A stretch of 64,000 bases of DNA from Patiria pectinifera (Eukaryota > Echinodermata > Asteroidea > Valvatida > Asterinidae). Numbering within the stretch: position 1 is the first letter of the stretch; each line of letters starts with the position of its first letter. Under the pieces are notes generated by a model. That model did not search any database and had not been told where the DNA came from. It saw nothing but the letters and a program-made list of their open reading frames with translations. A program made the position numbers and the translations under genes. The stretch covers positions 26,681,513 through 26,745,512 of the forward strand of contig CM057147.1 in assembly GCA_029964075.1 (NCBI GenBank), written 5' to 3'. Below, piece by piece: positions 44,273 through 54,669 of this stretch.

Positions 44273-46422
44273 CTGCAAAGGGAAAATTAAGCAGAAATTG
44301 TAGTTTAATAACCTATTTTTGAGCAACTTTTATTAAAAGATGTGTTATTTTTGGCTGTACATAACTTCTTCTTAATTTTTTTTATAACAAGTTTTGTAAA
44401 AATACTCTACGAAAGTAATGTTTGAAATATAAAATATTATGAACTATACTTGACTGAAAAAAATTGCTAAATATGATTCCCCTTTTAATATTTCAAAACT
44501 ACCTCAAACTCTTCTCTTGTTCAGTTCCAACGCCAGATTTAGTGCCTGAAAAGGAAAGCAATACAGTGGGTATCAAAGTGGAAAGAACCTTCAAGCACAG
44601 ATACAAAGAGGTAACTGCCGAGGGGGTGCTGGGGTGGGGGAGAGGGGGTGCCGGGGTGGGGGGGGTGTGCCAGGAGGGGGGGGCAGAAGGGCTCTCTCAA
44701 GTGAAAAATTGCCTTATTTGAGACAATTTTGGATCCACCACTGACCTTAAAGGTAAAATTTAACAAAAATAAAAAAAATAAAAAAATCTAGACCCCACCT
44801 TTCGGGAATACTGTTGGGTCGGTCAGGTTACCCAAAACACAGCATTTTTTTTATAGGCCTAAGCATAGGGAAAAAACACATAGGAAGATAAAAACAAAGA
44901 AAAACGTTAAAAGAATTTGTCATTAAACATCACGTATCGCCATTAGCCAGTCGCAGTGCAACAAGTAATTCATGTGACCAAACCAGCCTCCGAAAAGCTC
45001 CCGAAACAAGCCATTTAAATTCATCATCATCCACTTTATAAATGTGGTTTTTATGTAAATAACAGAAACACCACAGATTACAGTATAATGTATATATATG
45101 TGCCCTGTGCGCCGACAAAAGAGGGCGCCCTTTTACCTAGCAACGACGTCCCATGGGAGGGACGTTTCGCTGGTCGACGCGCACCGTTCCTTGTGTGTGA
45201 CGCATGTACACCAGGGGATTTGTACTATGTACATGCAGTGGCCGTGCTTTGCGGCAAATGAATTGCAGTCAGGCAAGATGGCGTCGGTCGGTCACCCCTA
45301 AGTGTACTTTCTTTGCCGGTGAGGGGCTGCTTGTGAACGGAGCGGATACTTTATGATTTTTACTTTGAATGCATTTTTGACGATAAAAAATAAATCATTA
45401 ACGTATATTTTGAAGGAAAATTGTACGACGATATTGCACTGAAATTTGACTGCAGTATATTTTCAATCGCGTCTATACTGACTTCGGCGTAGCCAGTAAG
45501 TACCCTGTGAAAATTAAGATTTGGCTGAGATTGGGCACAAATGTACAGTCATGTGTGTGCTACAATTTGCCTAGACTTTTACAAATTTTTTATGCTCTCA
45601 TTCGAGAATATAATCGATGAAAAATCGAGCTAAAAGTATGGATTATTTTTGCACCTTCCGAATTTTCGCACACCAAAATTTCAAGTTCCCGGATAAAGGG
45701 AACTTGTCTACTATGTCATCAGGTAGGTCTTATTCCCAACAGCCCTAGTGCATACGAGCTATGTATGATCGTTGGATAGCATCGCTGCCCGACTGATTCA
45801 AAAGCAATGTGCACTTGTAAGGCCGAAACATGAACCGAATTTGTGGCGCATAGACACACACCTACTGGAACGGGGTCCTAGCTAAAATACACAATTTAGT
45901 AGTTAGCCCTACAGTAGTTGTGTAGTTTAGGACCCCATTCCCACAAGAGAACGAAAAGACACTTTGTGTTTTTGGACTTATCCTCGACCCTCCATAATCC
46001 GCGCAGGTAACACTTGCAATGCACGTGTCCTCAAACGCAAATTGATGGTGAGTGCGTAGAAATAGGATCGCGTAGCTTTAGGGGTCTGACGATACCTAAA
46101 TATTTGGCAACGATACAAGCCGGAAGAATTAGTAAGATACCATGTTGAATATCAGCTAGCCCCATGTGTCTGAAATACTGAACTACCTCCATATGTTCAG
46201 CCACATTACTCCATATACCCTATGTGTGGAAGGTCCCCTTGCTAGGGGAGCAGACAATCAAATCAATATTTGAAATTTTTTTTTCACTTGATAATCACTC
46301 AATCCATATTGTGAATGTCATTTTTAGAGGTAGCGACTGGGAACAAGTCTGGTTCATTGATTGACAGGTCTGCACATGACCGTAACTGTTTTCTTAATCA
46401 TAAAATAACGGGTTGCCCACAA
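44273..46422. other. Upstream part of CUSTOS, first exon(s) not located
   Basis: It contains a G-rich block (44615-44692) and a CpG-rich segment at 45095-45340 that may be the CUSTOS promoter: on the plus strand it includes CAAGATGGCG, a YY1-like motif, and TTACCTAGCAAC. I could not find an exon matching the acidic/Ser-rich N-terminus of CUSTOS. The rest is AT-rich. Confidence 0.5.
44615..44692 (+). repeat. G-rich tract with G-quadruplex potential
   Basis: Many runs of four or more G separated by one to four bases (for example GGGGGTGCTGGGGTGGGGGA) lie on the plus strand, that is the non-template side of neither known exon. It was seen directly; folding is inferred. Confidence 0.6.
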
Positions 46423-47743
46423 TGTGCTCCAGGGGCCAATGTTAATTCATTGTTTTCAAGGTAAACACCCTGTGGACATAGCGCCAGTCTACAGGGTAGT
46501 AGCCAACCTCCTTTTCGTACGCTGTGGCTGGGCGGGGCTTCTACCCATGCCTTGCGGTTTCACCCACAGTATAAAAAGCTGTGCGTGGAGTGGAAAAATC
46601 AGTTCGAGTTCAGTTCGAAGACTGTCAACTGTTTTGGAATTCCAGCTTGCTTGTTCGTGATAGCTTAATTGTTTGGTTCATCAAAGAAAGTTAAAGAGGT
46701 TGTGGAATGCTCGAAGACATTTCCGTCATTTTTTGGGTATATGTAGCCTAAGGTGTGATGAAATAAAAACGACTATTGTGTCTGTCATGAAATGAGTACA
46801 AAAGGTACTTTTGAGAGCTGTTTTTCAGGTCCTGTTTCGACCCGAACGTGCAATTTGTGTAAAAGTCGTCGTTGGGGGCAGCAAACAAAACATAGTAAAT
46901 CGTGACGTAATAAACAGGACTCCCGATGCAGCGTAGTATAAACGAGTCCTGTTTCGAGACATTCTAATGCCAATTCGTGTTCGTAAATTCGCCGACTTGC
47001 ATGAGTTCAAGTCAAGTCAGAGGCCCATGGTCTAGAGACGTGGACTGAAGTGAGTAACTCCTTAGTTCGGAGTGGTATTTCGGTCTGAAACCGTCAGTTG
47101 CGGTTTGGTGTTTCGTTCACCCATTGTCTTCAGAGTCACGGAGGAATTTACCGTACTCGGCTGTTGGCTATAAGCGCGTACATAGCAGATTGGCAGATGT
47201 AGTTCTCCCGTACTCGGCCAGAGTGCACGCTGATTGAAAACAGCGTAGGCTGGGGGAGTGATTAAGTTGTACTGTTCATCATTGTTTGGCTAAATTCTGT
47301 TGTGAAGTACCGTGGCCAGTGAACACAGATTCTTGCGACGTTGGGCCAATGACCTTGCGTGTAGACATCAGTGGTCTAGCCAGTGTTAGGCTGCTGAAGT
47401 ATCAGTCATATTTATAGAGGTTCTTCAATCATTCTTTTTTATAGAGGCTTTCAGTTGAGTCAGATTTGTAAATAAACCAGCCATAATCTTTCAGAAGAAA
47501 AGAAGATTGCGGTCCCTGAGAGTTTATTTCAGAGTAATTTGGAGCACAGACTTTCAGTAACCAGTCAGCGGTATATTGCCCCCAAAATGAGCTCATTCCC
47601 TAGGGCCTTTAGATTGCTCAAGTACTTTCTAGGGTCTAAGGTACCATTTGGACTTGGGTAACTTAGTGCGTTCGCCGCAGACAGTGTCATTATTCCCGGG
47701 GCTCCAGGTTCGGATTCGACTTCAATAGGAAAAATTCGTCACA
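46423..47743 (+). repeat. Putative 5' LTR of retrotransposon copy A
   Basis: The right border is inferred from the TCACA just two bases before the primer binding site. The left border TGTG is tentative. TATAAAA (46570-46576) with a CAGTTCG initiator-like string about 30 bases downstream is a believable LTR promoter. AATAAA-type signals follow (near 46759 and 47469). There is no second LTR in the window for comparison. Confidence 0.5.
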
Positions 47744-47745
47744 AA

Positions 47746-47760
47746 TGGTGTCAGAAGTGG
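47746..47760 (+). other. tRNA-Leu-type primer binding site
   Basis: TGGTGTCAGAAGTGG is complementary to the usual 3' end of eukaryotic tRNA-Leu (CCACTTCTGACACCA). It sits two bases after the presumed LTR end and 144 bases before gag. Confidence 0.8.
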
Positions 47761-47903
47761 CATGATTGGTACTGATCAGGTGAAAGTTGCTTGTAGAGAA
47801 AACTTTGTAAGCTGAGTTAATCAGAGTTAAATAAAGAGAAAAAGAGATTGTAGAGTTTCTGGTGGGCACCAGAGTGTGTGACCAGTACACATTGACAGAG
47901 AAG

Positions 47904-48122
47904 ATGAGCAAAGAGGTGATTCAGAGCGAATTGCAAAGACTGTGGATAGAGGCCCAGTTTTTGCAATGGGACAGATACCTCATGGCTAGGAAATTAGAGG
48001 CAGCCATAAAAGTAAAGTATGAGGCACGGCCTGAAGAGTGCGTAATCGATTCGGAGATTGGTTTCAGGTTGCCAGTGGAGAGTTCAAGTTATCTTTCCAA
48101 GGGGACTTTAGTACCTTGGTGA
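47904..48122 (+). pseudogene. gag, N-terminal part (interrupted)
   Basis: It opens at ATG (MSKEVIQSELQRLWIEAQFL) and stops after 72 codons. The following 300 bases have no matching frame before the capsid part resumes at 48437, so gag is broken here. It resembles other invertebrate Ty3/gypsy Gag N-termini in its helical, charged character; no specific domain is claimed. Confidence 0.6.
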
Positions 48123-48436
48123 TCAAAAAGTCACCTGGACCTGCCCCCAGCTCGGGAAAGACAGTGAACTTTGGGGAGAGTACCCCAAATGCAGAGAACC
48201 GTTATGGGCCTTCCCTGAACTGATAGAGTAGAAGAGTGCAGTGCTATAGAAGAGCTGCAGTCGTTTCTGTCGAGCCCACGTAGCACTGCAGACGACCCAA
48301 ATAGAGCGGTGAAGGAGACAGTTTCTCCAAAGAGATAGCATAGTGACTTGTTGAATTTTGCCACTCGTCCAGTGTGCACAGAGCCCATCAGCTGACCTAT
48401 GGCCGCTGAAGAGAGAACCAAGAGTTGTCATAGTGG

Positions 48437-49009
48437 GTGGGGAAAATTTTGAGTTGTCCAAAAGACGACCTTTTATTACCCCCGATAGTGGGCAAAGTGT
48501 TATGGAAAGAGTATTTCCAGCACTTTGAGTCCTGCAGAGTAGTGAACCAATGGAGTGAGCAACAGGCTGTTAGCTATCTGGCTGCGAGTCTGCAAGGGGG
48601 TGCCCTCAGATTGTTGGGCGACATTCCTGCAGGACAGAGACAGTCGTATAGCGAGCTAGTCAAGTTGCTGGAGAGAAGATTTGGATCAGGCAGGCAGTGC
48701 GAGAACTATCTTGTCAAGCTGAAGCACCGCCGACAAGGACCAAAAGAGAGCTTGCAAGAGTTGGGTCAGGCTATACAAGAGCTGACTGTAAAAGCATACC
48801 CTGACATAGAGGAAGAGCCAAGTGACCGTCCAGGAAAGAATCATTTCCTAGACGCAGTAGAGAGTCAGACAGTGAGAGAGGGCATCAATAGGGCCCATCC
48901 AAAGAATCCAGATGAAGCCATTCATGCTGCACTAGATACAAGAAAGTTTGAAAAGGTTGAGCAACAGAGGGCGCTCGACGGCAGGCCACAGAAAATGGCA
49001 AGAGTGTAG
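48437..49009 (+). pseudogene. gag, capsid-like part
   Basis: An open frame of 190 codons. It contains WKEYFQHFESCRVVNQWSEQ, then AASLQGGALRLLGDIPAGQR and a YSELVKLLERRFGSG block, the signature of retrotransposon Gag capsid (Retrotrans_gag-type) folds. It ends in a stop shortly before the zinc-knuckle frame, so at least one frame change separates the two. Confidence 0.8.
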
Positions 49010-49038
49010 AACAGAGGTTTCAGAATATAGAGACAGAG

Positions 49039-49485
49039 ATGAAGAGTCTGGTAGGATTGTTAACAGAGTTAACAAAGAAAATCAAAGATAAAAGTACTGC
49101 GGGAGAGGACTGCATTGGGACTCCTAGAGCGAGTAAACAGAGTGGTGAAAAGTGCACTAATTGCGGTGATACAGGTCACTCCGCAAAAGTGTGTGAGAGT
49201 CGTAAGGGTGGGAAACAATTTCAGGATGACTGGAAATGCTTCAACTGTGGAGAAAAAGGGCACCTTGCAAGAGAGTGTGGGAAAACCCGAAGAGACCCTG
49301 GAAAGCAGGGGAAACGAGAACCAGCCACGTGCAGGGCCCGTGGGCAGGCTGGGAATGAATGGGGCATAAAGAGCACTGTAGCAACAGTCAGAGACTTAGT
49401 AGAAGAGAAGCAGCGGAAAACTGAGGTGGGAAAGGTGATCAGTTTGCCTAACCCGATCTCAGTCCCTGCTATTGCCTGTTCATAG
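49039..49485 (+). pseudogene. gag nucleocapsid with two CCHC knuckles
   Basis: The knuckles are CTNCGDTGHSAKVC and CFNCGEKGHLAREC, each a standard CX2CX4HX4C nucleic-acid-binding motif. A basic tail follows. The second retrotransposon fragment carries the same region at 52100-52210. Confidence 0.85.
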
Positions 49486-49490
49486 ATGGT

Positions 49491-49950
49491 GTGGTGAGAA
49501 AAATCCATTGTCAGTTTTTAATTGACACGGGTGCAGCACTAAAGTGTATCACCAGATACCAAAGGATCAGAGACCAGTTTTTAAAAGGTAGAGGTGCAGG
49601 TCAGGCAGGTGGGCGGAGGTCCCCTCCCTGTGCTAGGCACATTGTGGGTGGATGTCCAGGTTGGACGGACAACTAACCCAGTAAGAGCAATCATCTTAGA
49701 TATGAGATATGAAGGAATCTTAGGGATGGACTTCCTATTGCCCACAGGGGGGAATTTGGAGGTCCAAACCAGACAGTGGAGAGTAAATGGTGAGAAAATA
49801 AAGTGTGCCAGTAGTGCAGGAGAGCCCTTTGTAGGGAGCGTGGTAGTTGCAGAGACAGTGTCATTCCCTCCGGGCATGAGGCAGCAGTGCCGGGCATTAT
49901 TGCGAGAAAACACCAAGAACAGTCTGGGCCAGCCATCATCAAACCAGTAG
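49491..49950 (+). pseudogene. Aspartic protease region, frame-shifted
   Basis: CQFLIDTGAALKCI carries the DTG active-site triad. The matching C-terminal half (LWVDVQVGRTTNPVRAIILD then GILGMDFLLPTGG) is in a different frame from 49594, so there is a frameshift near 49580. The ILGMDFL string is the usual hydrophobic-Gly motif of retropepsins. Confidence 0.8.
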
Positions 49951-50236
49951 AGGGTGGTGGAGGCTAGGCACAGAAAGGGATCGTGCTAGCTAAATCGCTA
50001 GTAGAGACAGGGAACCAGGTTGTTCTGCTGCGATGTTCAACCCCACCAAACAGGAAAGAGTGGCCAGAAAAGGGACAATTGTAGGAAAAAATTCTATGGT
50101 GAACCCAGAAGCCATAGAGAAGGGGGCAGACAAGTCTAGAGAGGCCGTGCTTGGGTTACCAGTGCAAGTGCAAGACTTGTTCGAGAGATCGAAAGACAAC
50201 GTAGAGAGCAAGTATCCTGGACAAATCAAATGATGC

Positions 50237-50900
50237 TTGGATAAGTACCAATATGTCTTTTCTAGAGGTGACCATAATATTGGTAGAACAGATATTGTTA
50301 AACATCACATAGACACTGGGAATGCCAGACCAATTAAAGAAAGGTCCAGGCACCCCGAATGTACCCAGAGAGAGATACAGAGACAGGTCAGGGACATGGA
50401 GACAAGAGGTGTAATAGAACCCTCGAAGAGTCCGTTGGCAGCAAACGTGGTGCTGGTGAACGAGAAGGATAGGACCAAGCGTTTTTGTGTAGATTACAAA
50501 AAGTTAAAAGCTGTGACCATCAAAGATGCTAACCTAGTACCCCGCATCGACGAGACGTTCGATGCGTTAAAGGGTGCCCAGTGGTTTTCGACACTAGATC
50601 TTGCGTCAGGCTACCGGCAGGTTGCACTAGATGATAAGGCCTGTCAGAAATCCAAATTCTTTGTGAGGAGTGGCCTGTATAGATGGAAATGTATGCCGTT
50701 TGGGTTATGCAATGCCCCAACTATGTTTGAGAGATTCATGGAGAAAGTGATGGGGGGGATTACAGTGGGAAGTCCTCTTGATCTATCTAGATGACATAAG
50801 TATCTTTGGAAAGACAGTTCCAGAGCTGATAGAGTGACTCAGAATAGTGCTCAGTAGGCTTATAGAGATGCTGGGCTAAAGTTAAAGCCTAGCAAGTGTC
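50237..50900 (+). pseudogene. Reverse transcriptase, frame-shifted
   Basis: The core runs from the RSRHPECTQREIQRQVRDM segment through FCVDYKKLKAVT, STLDLASGYRQVALDD and CMPFGLCNAPTMFERFME. The catalytic YLDD (50784-50795) lies in another frame, after a six-G run at 50753-50758 that probably caused the shift. Further stops follow before RNase H. Confidence 0.88.
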
Positions 50901-51189
50901 ACCTTTTTGAGAAGTCGGTGGCCTTCTTAGGCTATATAGTTTCTTCCAAAGGTGTGGCTACAGACCCAAAGAAAGTTGAGGCCATCAGAGATTGGCCAGT
51001 GCCAAAGTGTGTCGGGATGTTAGGAGCTTTGTAGGCCTTGCATCCTACAATAAAAAGTTCATCAGAGGGTTTGCAGAGATAGCTAGTCATCTGCACGCCC
51101 TGACAGCGAAGTCAAGATAGTTTCAGTGGAGCGAGTCATGCCAGAGGGCATTTGACGAGCTTAAGAGTAAGCTCCAATCGTCTCCAATT

Positions 51190-51578
51190 TTGGCTTATCC
51201 GTCATCAGAGGAAGACTTCATCTTAGACACCGATGCCAGTGGTGATGGAATTGGGGCGGTGTTGTCTCAAACCCAGAATGGTGAAGAGAAAGTGCTGGCT
51301 TACGATAGTCGAAAGCTTAGCAGACCAGAGAGAGTTACTGCGTCACCCGCAAAGAGTTACTGGCCATCGTGGTATACTTGAAGAGTTTCAAGCAGTACCT
51401 GTATGGTCAAAGAGTTGTAGTCAGAACTGACCATGGTGCCTTGAGTTGGATCCTTAACTTTAAGAATCCAGAGGGCCAAATGGCGAGATGGCCAGAAATT
51501 ATTTCAGAGTATGACCAAGTCATTCAGCACAGAGCAGGGAAGAAGTACGGGACGCTGATGGCCGTGAATAGCTGGTAG
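51190..51578 (+). pseudogene. RNase H domain, frame-shifted
   Basis: ILDTDASGDGIGAVLSQ carries the first catalytic Asp. The continuation with RTDHGALSWILNFKNPEGQM lies in a different frame from 51369, again a single-base change. The domain is followed by a stop and a short linker. Confidence 0.85.
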
Positions 51579-51673
51579 AGACAGAAACTACCCAGAAGTA
51601 GAGACTTCAGAGCAGGGATCAGAAGAGGTGAGGCCACTGGCCAGGGGCATAGAGGCCCAGCCTAGTATCCCGG

Positions 51674-51930
51674 TTGAGGAGAGCCCAGTTAGAAGACCAG
51701 AGCATCACTTCGGTGTTAAGAGCCAAAGAGGAAGGTAGAGATCGCCCAGAGTGGAGGGCAGTGTCCCATTCACGGGAGGCGAATAAGACGTACTGGTCTT
51801 ATAGGGACCAGTTACACGTAAGAGGTGGTGTAGTTTATAAGAGGTGGGAGTCCAACGATGCAAAGTCTGTGAAATGGCTGTTGGTACTACCCCAGAGTTT
51901 GAGGAATGAGATCATGAGAGAAATGCAGGC
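51674..51930 (+). pseudogene. Integrase N-terminal (zinc-binding) region, truncated
   Basis: YWSYRDQLHVRGGVVYKRWE then KWLLVLPQSLRNEIMREMQ is the segment leading into the HHCC zinc finger of Ty3/gypsy integrases. It breaks off at about 51930, where sequence jumps back to gag, so the catalytic core is absent. Confidence 0.75.
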
Positions 51931-53068
51931 CACAAAAAATGGCAAGAGCTGTAGATACAGGTGTAGAACAGAAGTTTTAGAATATAGGGACAGAGATGAA
52001 GAGTCTGGTAGGATTGTTAACAGAGTTAACAAAGAAAATCAAAGATAAGAGTACTGCATTGGGACTCCCAGAGCGAGTAAACAGAGTGGTGAAAAGTGCA
52101 CTAATTGCAGTGAAACAGGTCACTCCTCAAAAATATGTAAGAGTTGTAAGGGTGGAAAACCATTTCAGGATGACTGGAAATGCTTCAAATGTGGAGAAAA
52201 AGGTCACCTTGCAAGAGAGTGTGGGAAAACCCAAAGAGACCCTGGAAAGCAGGGAAACGAGAACCAGCCGCGTGCAGGGCCCGTGGGCAGGCTCGGAATG
52301 AATGGGGCCCAAAGAGCACTGTAGCAACAGTCAGAGACTTAGTAGAAGAGAAGCGGCGAAAAACTGAGGTATCACCAGATACCAAAGGAGCAGAGACAAG
52401 TTTTAGAAAAGGTAGAGGTGCAGGTCAGGCAGGTGGGTGGAGGTCCCCGGCCTGTGTGGGTGGATGTCCAGGTTGGATTGACAACTAACCCAGTAAGAGC
52501 AATCATCACAGAGATGAGATATGAAGAAGTCTTTGGGATGGACTTCCTATTGCCCACAGGGGGGAATTTGGATTCCCAAACCAGAGAGTGGAGAGTAAAT
52601 GGTGAGAGAATAAAGTGCACCAGTAGTGCAGGGGAGCCCTTTTTAGGGAGAGTGGTAGTTGCAGAGACAACTGTGATTCCTTCTTGGCATCAGGCAGTAG
52701 TGCCGGGCATTATTGCGAGAAAACACAAAGAGTGGTCTGGGCCAGCCATCATCGAACCAGTCGAGGGTGGTGGAGGCTTGGCACAGAAAGGGACCGTGCT
52801 AGCCAGATCACTAGTAGAGAAGGGAACCAGGTTGTTTCGCTGCGGGTCTTCAACCCCTGCAAAGAGAAAAAAGTGGCCAGAAAAGAGACCATTGTAGGAA
52901 CCATTTCTACAGTGAACCCTGAAGCCATAGGGAAGGGGGTGGACAAGTCTAGTGAGGCCGTGCTTGGGTTACCGATGCACGTGCAAGACTTATTTGAGAG
53001 ATCGAAAGACAACGTAGAGAGTATCATGGCCAAATCAACAGATGCTTGGATGAGTACCAAGCTGTCTT
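51931..53068 (+). mobile_element. Second retrotransposon fragment (copy B), head-to-tail with copy A
   Basis: From about 51937 the sequence repeats copy A 49000-50260: GGACAGAGATGAAGAGTCTG, the knuckle region (CFKCGEKGHLAREC in one frame), the protease C-terminal part (52480-52600) and the linker before RT. Copy B lacks about 120 bases that in copy A contain the protease DTG (join at about 52370, GAGGTATCACCAG). It runs directly into the N gap. Confidence 0.85.
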
Positions 53069-53568
53069 NNNNNNNNNNNNNNNNNNNNNNNNNNNNNNNN
53101 NNNNNNNNNNNNNNNNNNNNNNNNNNNNNNNNNNNNNNNNNNNNNNNNNNNNNNNNNNNNNNNNNNNNNNNNNNNNNNNNNNNNNNNNNNNNNNNNNNNN
53201 NNNNNNNNNNNNNNNNNNNNNNNNNNNNNNNNNNNNNNNNNNNNNNNNNNNNNNNNNNNNNNNNNNNNNNNNNNNNNNNNNNNNNNNNNNNNNNNNNNNN
53301 NNNNNNNNNNNNNNNNNNNNNNNNNNNNNNNNNNNNNNNNNNNNNNNNNNNNNNNNNNNNNNNNNNNNNNNNNNNNNNNNNNNNNNNNNNNNNNNNNNNN
53401 NNNNNNNNNNNNNNNNNNNNNNNNNNNNNNNNNNNNNNNNNNNNNNNNNNNNNNNNNNNNNNNNNNNNNNNNNNNNNNNNNNNNNNNNNNNNNNNNNNNN
53501 NNNNNNNNNNNNNNNNNNNNNNNNNNNNNNNNNNNNNNNNNNNNNNNNNNNNNNNNNNNNNNNNNNNN
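53069..53568. other. Assembly gap (500 N)
   Basis: Exactly 500 undetermined bases, a round number that suggests a placeholder of unknown true size. It begins inside retrotransposon copy B and ends in unrelated sequence. Confidence 0.99.
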
Positions 53569-54469
53569 GGGGTTTGCCCCGGTGTTTCTGGCCTCCTAGT
53601 TATACTCCCTTGTGGAAGTCCTTAGGAGAAGAGCCAACCAAGAACCAAGAAGTGAAGACATTGGTATAAACAAATGTAAAAACATCTATTATAATATAGA
53701 ATTTAATGTAGCTCTATGATTATAACATAGGCCTACTAACTTAGTCTGATTCAGTGGTGGGACTGCCCAAACAACGCAGTATTGCTGTGGACTGTGTGAA
53801 CGTACACGATATCATTGAAAAAAGACAAACTATCATTTAACTTGATATATAACAAATGATACCAAAAAGAGACACTTTCTAGTAAATTGTTTAACATTAG
53901 GGAATAATTGGTCATTAGGAAGAAATGTTAGTGTCTCCCTAATGTTCGAACTACCATTTCTAGAGCGAATTTTAGTGTCGCAAGTTGCTTGAAACGATTC
54001 CTTAGGTTGAGTAAACGATTCCTTAGGTTGAGAAATTCTCAACCTAAGGAATCGTTTCAAGACACTAAAATTCTCTCTAGAAATGATTGAAATGTTTTGG
54101 AGGGGAGTATTAATAAATGGGGTTATAGGGAGGTTTCTGCCCACTTTAAGCTACCATTTTCTGTAGCTTACAAATTTGTAATTTTATCATGTTTAACATA
54201 ACAACCCATTATTCTCTTTCAGGCTGAATTTTTGGATACATCTCGTATTGCCCATGTTACGCCTGTTACTAAATTGGATGTAGTGGTCACGTGATAACGA
54301 CTTTCAACAATATTGTCCTATTCTGCAATGCTTGAGATATGAGTGGTCTGTAAGTGTTGACATTTTTTATGGGCTAAAGTTGAGAAGGGTGATTAGGTGT
54401 TTGCTGTTGGTATGATGTCACTGGTGACGTGGTTTATGTGAGAACCATACATCATGAAATCCATCCTAC
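53569..54469. other. Sequence between gap and carboxypeptidase exon 8
   Basis: Searched on both strands for the missing carboxypeptidase C-terminal exon and for a 3' LTR; neither was seen. It contains the hairpin at 53955-54085 and otherwise AT-rich sequence. Confidence 0.7.
53955..54085. repeat. Strong inverted repeat with an internal tandem unit
   Basis: The left arm CATTTCTAGAG..TTTTAGTGTC and TGAAACGATTCCTTAGGTTGA pairs with the right arm TCAACCTAAGGAATCGTTTCA, GACACTAAAATTC and CTAGAAATG. The left arm holds an extra copy of AAACGATTCCTTAGGTTGA (54013-54031). It would form a long hairpin. Confidence 0.8.
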
Positions 54470-54669
54470 CTGTGCAGCATAGTTAGCAGGCAGCCTCCTA
54501 GTGTAGCCCCATGGCACCATCCAGTACTGGCTGTAGCAGTGGAAATCCACGAACGCCTGGACGTTGTTCAAGGTCAGGATGTAGTCAGTCACCGTCTTGA
54601 CCTCGATCTCGGTGTGGGCCGCCGTGCCGCAGTACGTGTCGGAGCAGGGCCACCTGCTGGCACCGGCCA
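54470..54669 (-). CDS. Carboxypeptidase exon 8: third zinc ligand
   Basis: It encodes [20 protein letters not shown], then [20 protein letters not shown] and [15 protein letters not shown]. The His of DFHCYSQ is zinc ligand His196; the two Cys near the start probably form the conserved disulfide. It ends YAAQ at a gtagga donor in phase 0, so the open reading must continue in an exon at lower coordinates that is not present up to the assembly gap. Confidence 0.94.

Larger units (their letters stand above)
46423..51930 (+). mobile_element. Decayed Ty3/gypsy-type LTR retrotransposon (copy A)
   Basis: Order: putative 5' LTR (about 46423-47743) with TATAAAA at 46570-46576; primer binding site TGGTGTCAGAAGTGG (47746-47760), complementary to a tRNA-Leu 3' end; gag from ATG 47904; two CCHC knuckles (49150-49280); protease with DTG (about 49520); reverse transcriptase (50330-50900) with YLDD at 50784-50795; RNase H (51220-51560); and the start of the integrase zinc-binding region (51780-51930). 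The domain order protease-RT-RNase H-integrase fits Ty3/gypsy, not Ty1/copia. Several stops and frame changes interrupt it, and no 3' LTR is visible. It is inactive as it stands. The 5' LTR start is a guess. Confidence 0.85.

Noticed and set aside
44930..45118. Minus-strand frame with VDDDEFKWLV as a possible CUSTOS first exon
   Set aside because: It does not resemble the CUSTOS N-terminus, and the acceptor and phase could not be reconciled with the next exon.
52684..53669. Long frames through the run of N
   Set aside because: Open only because undetermined bases contain no stops.
53569..54469. 3' LTR of the retrotransposon
   Set aside because: No match by eye to the putative 5' LTR (46423-47743) was found.
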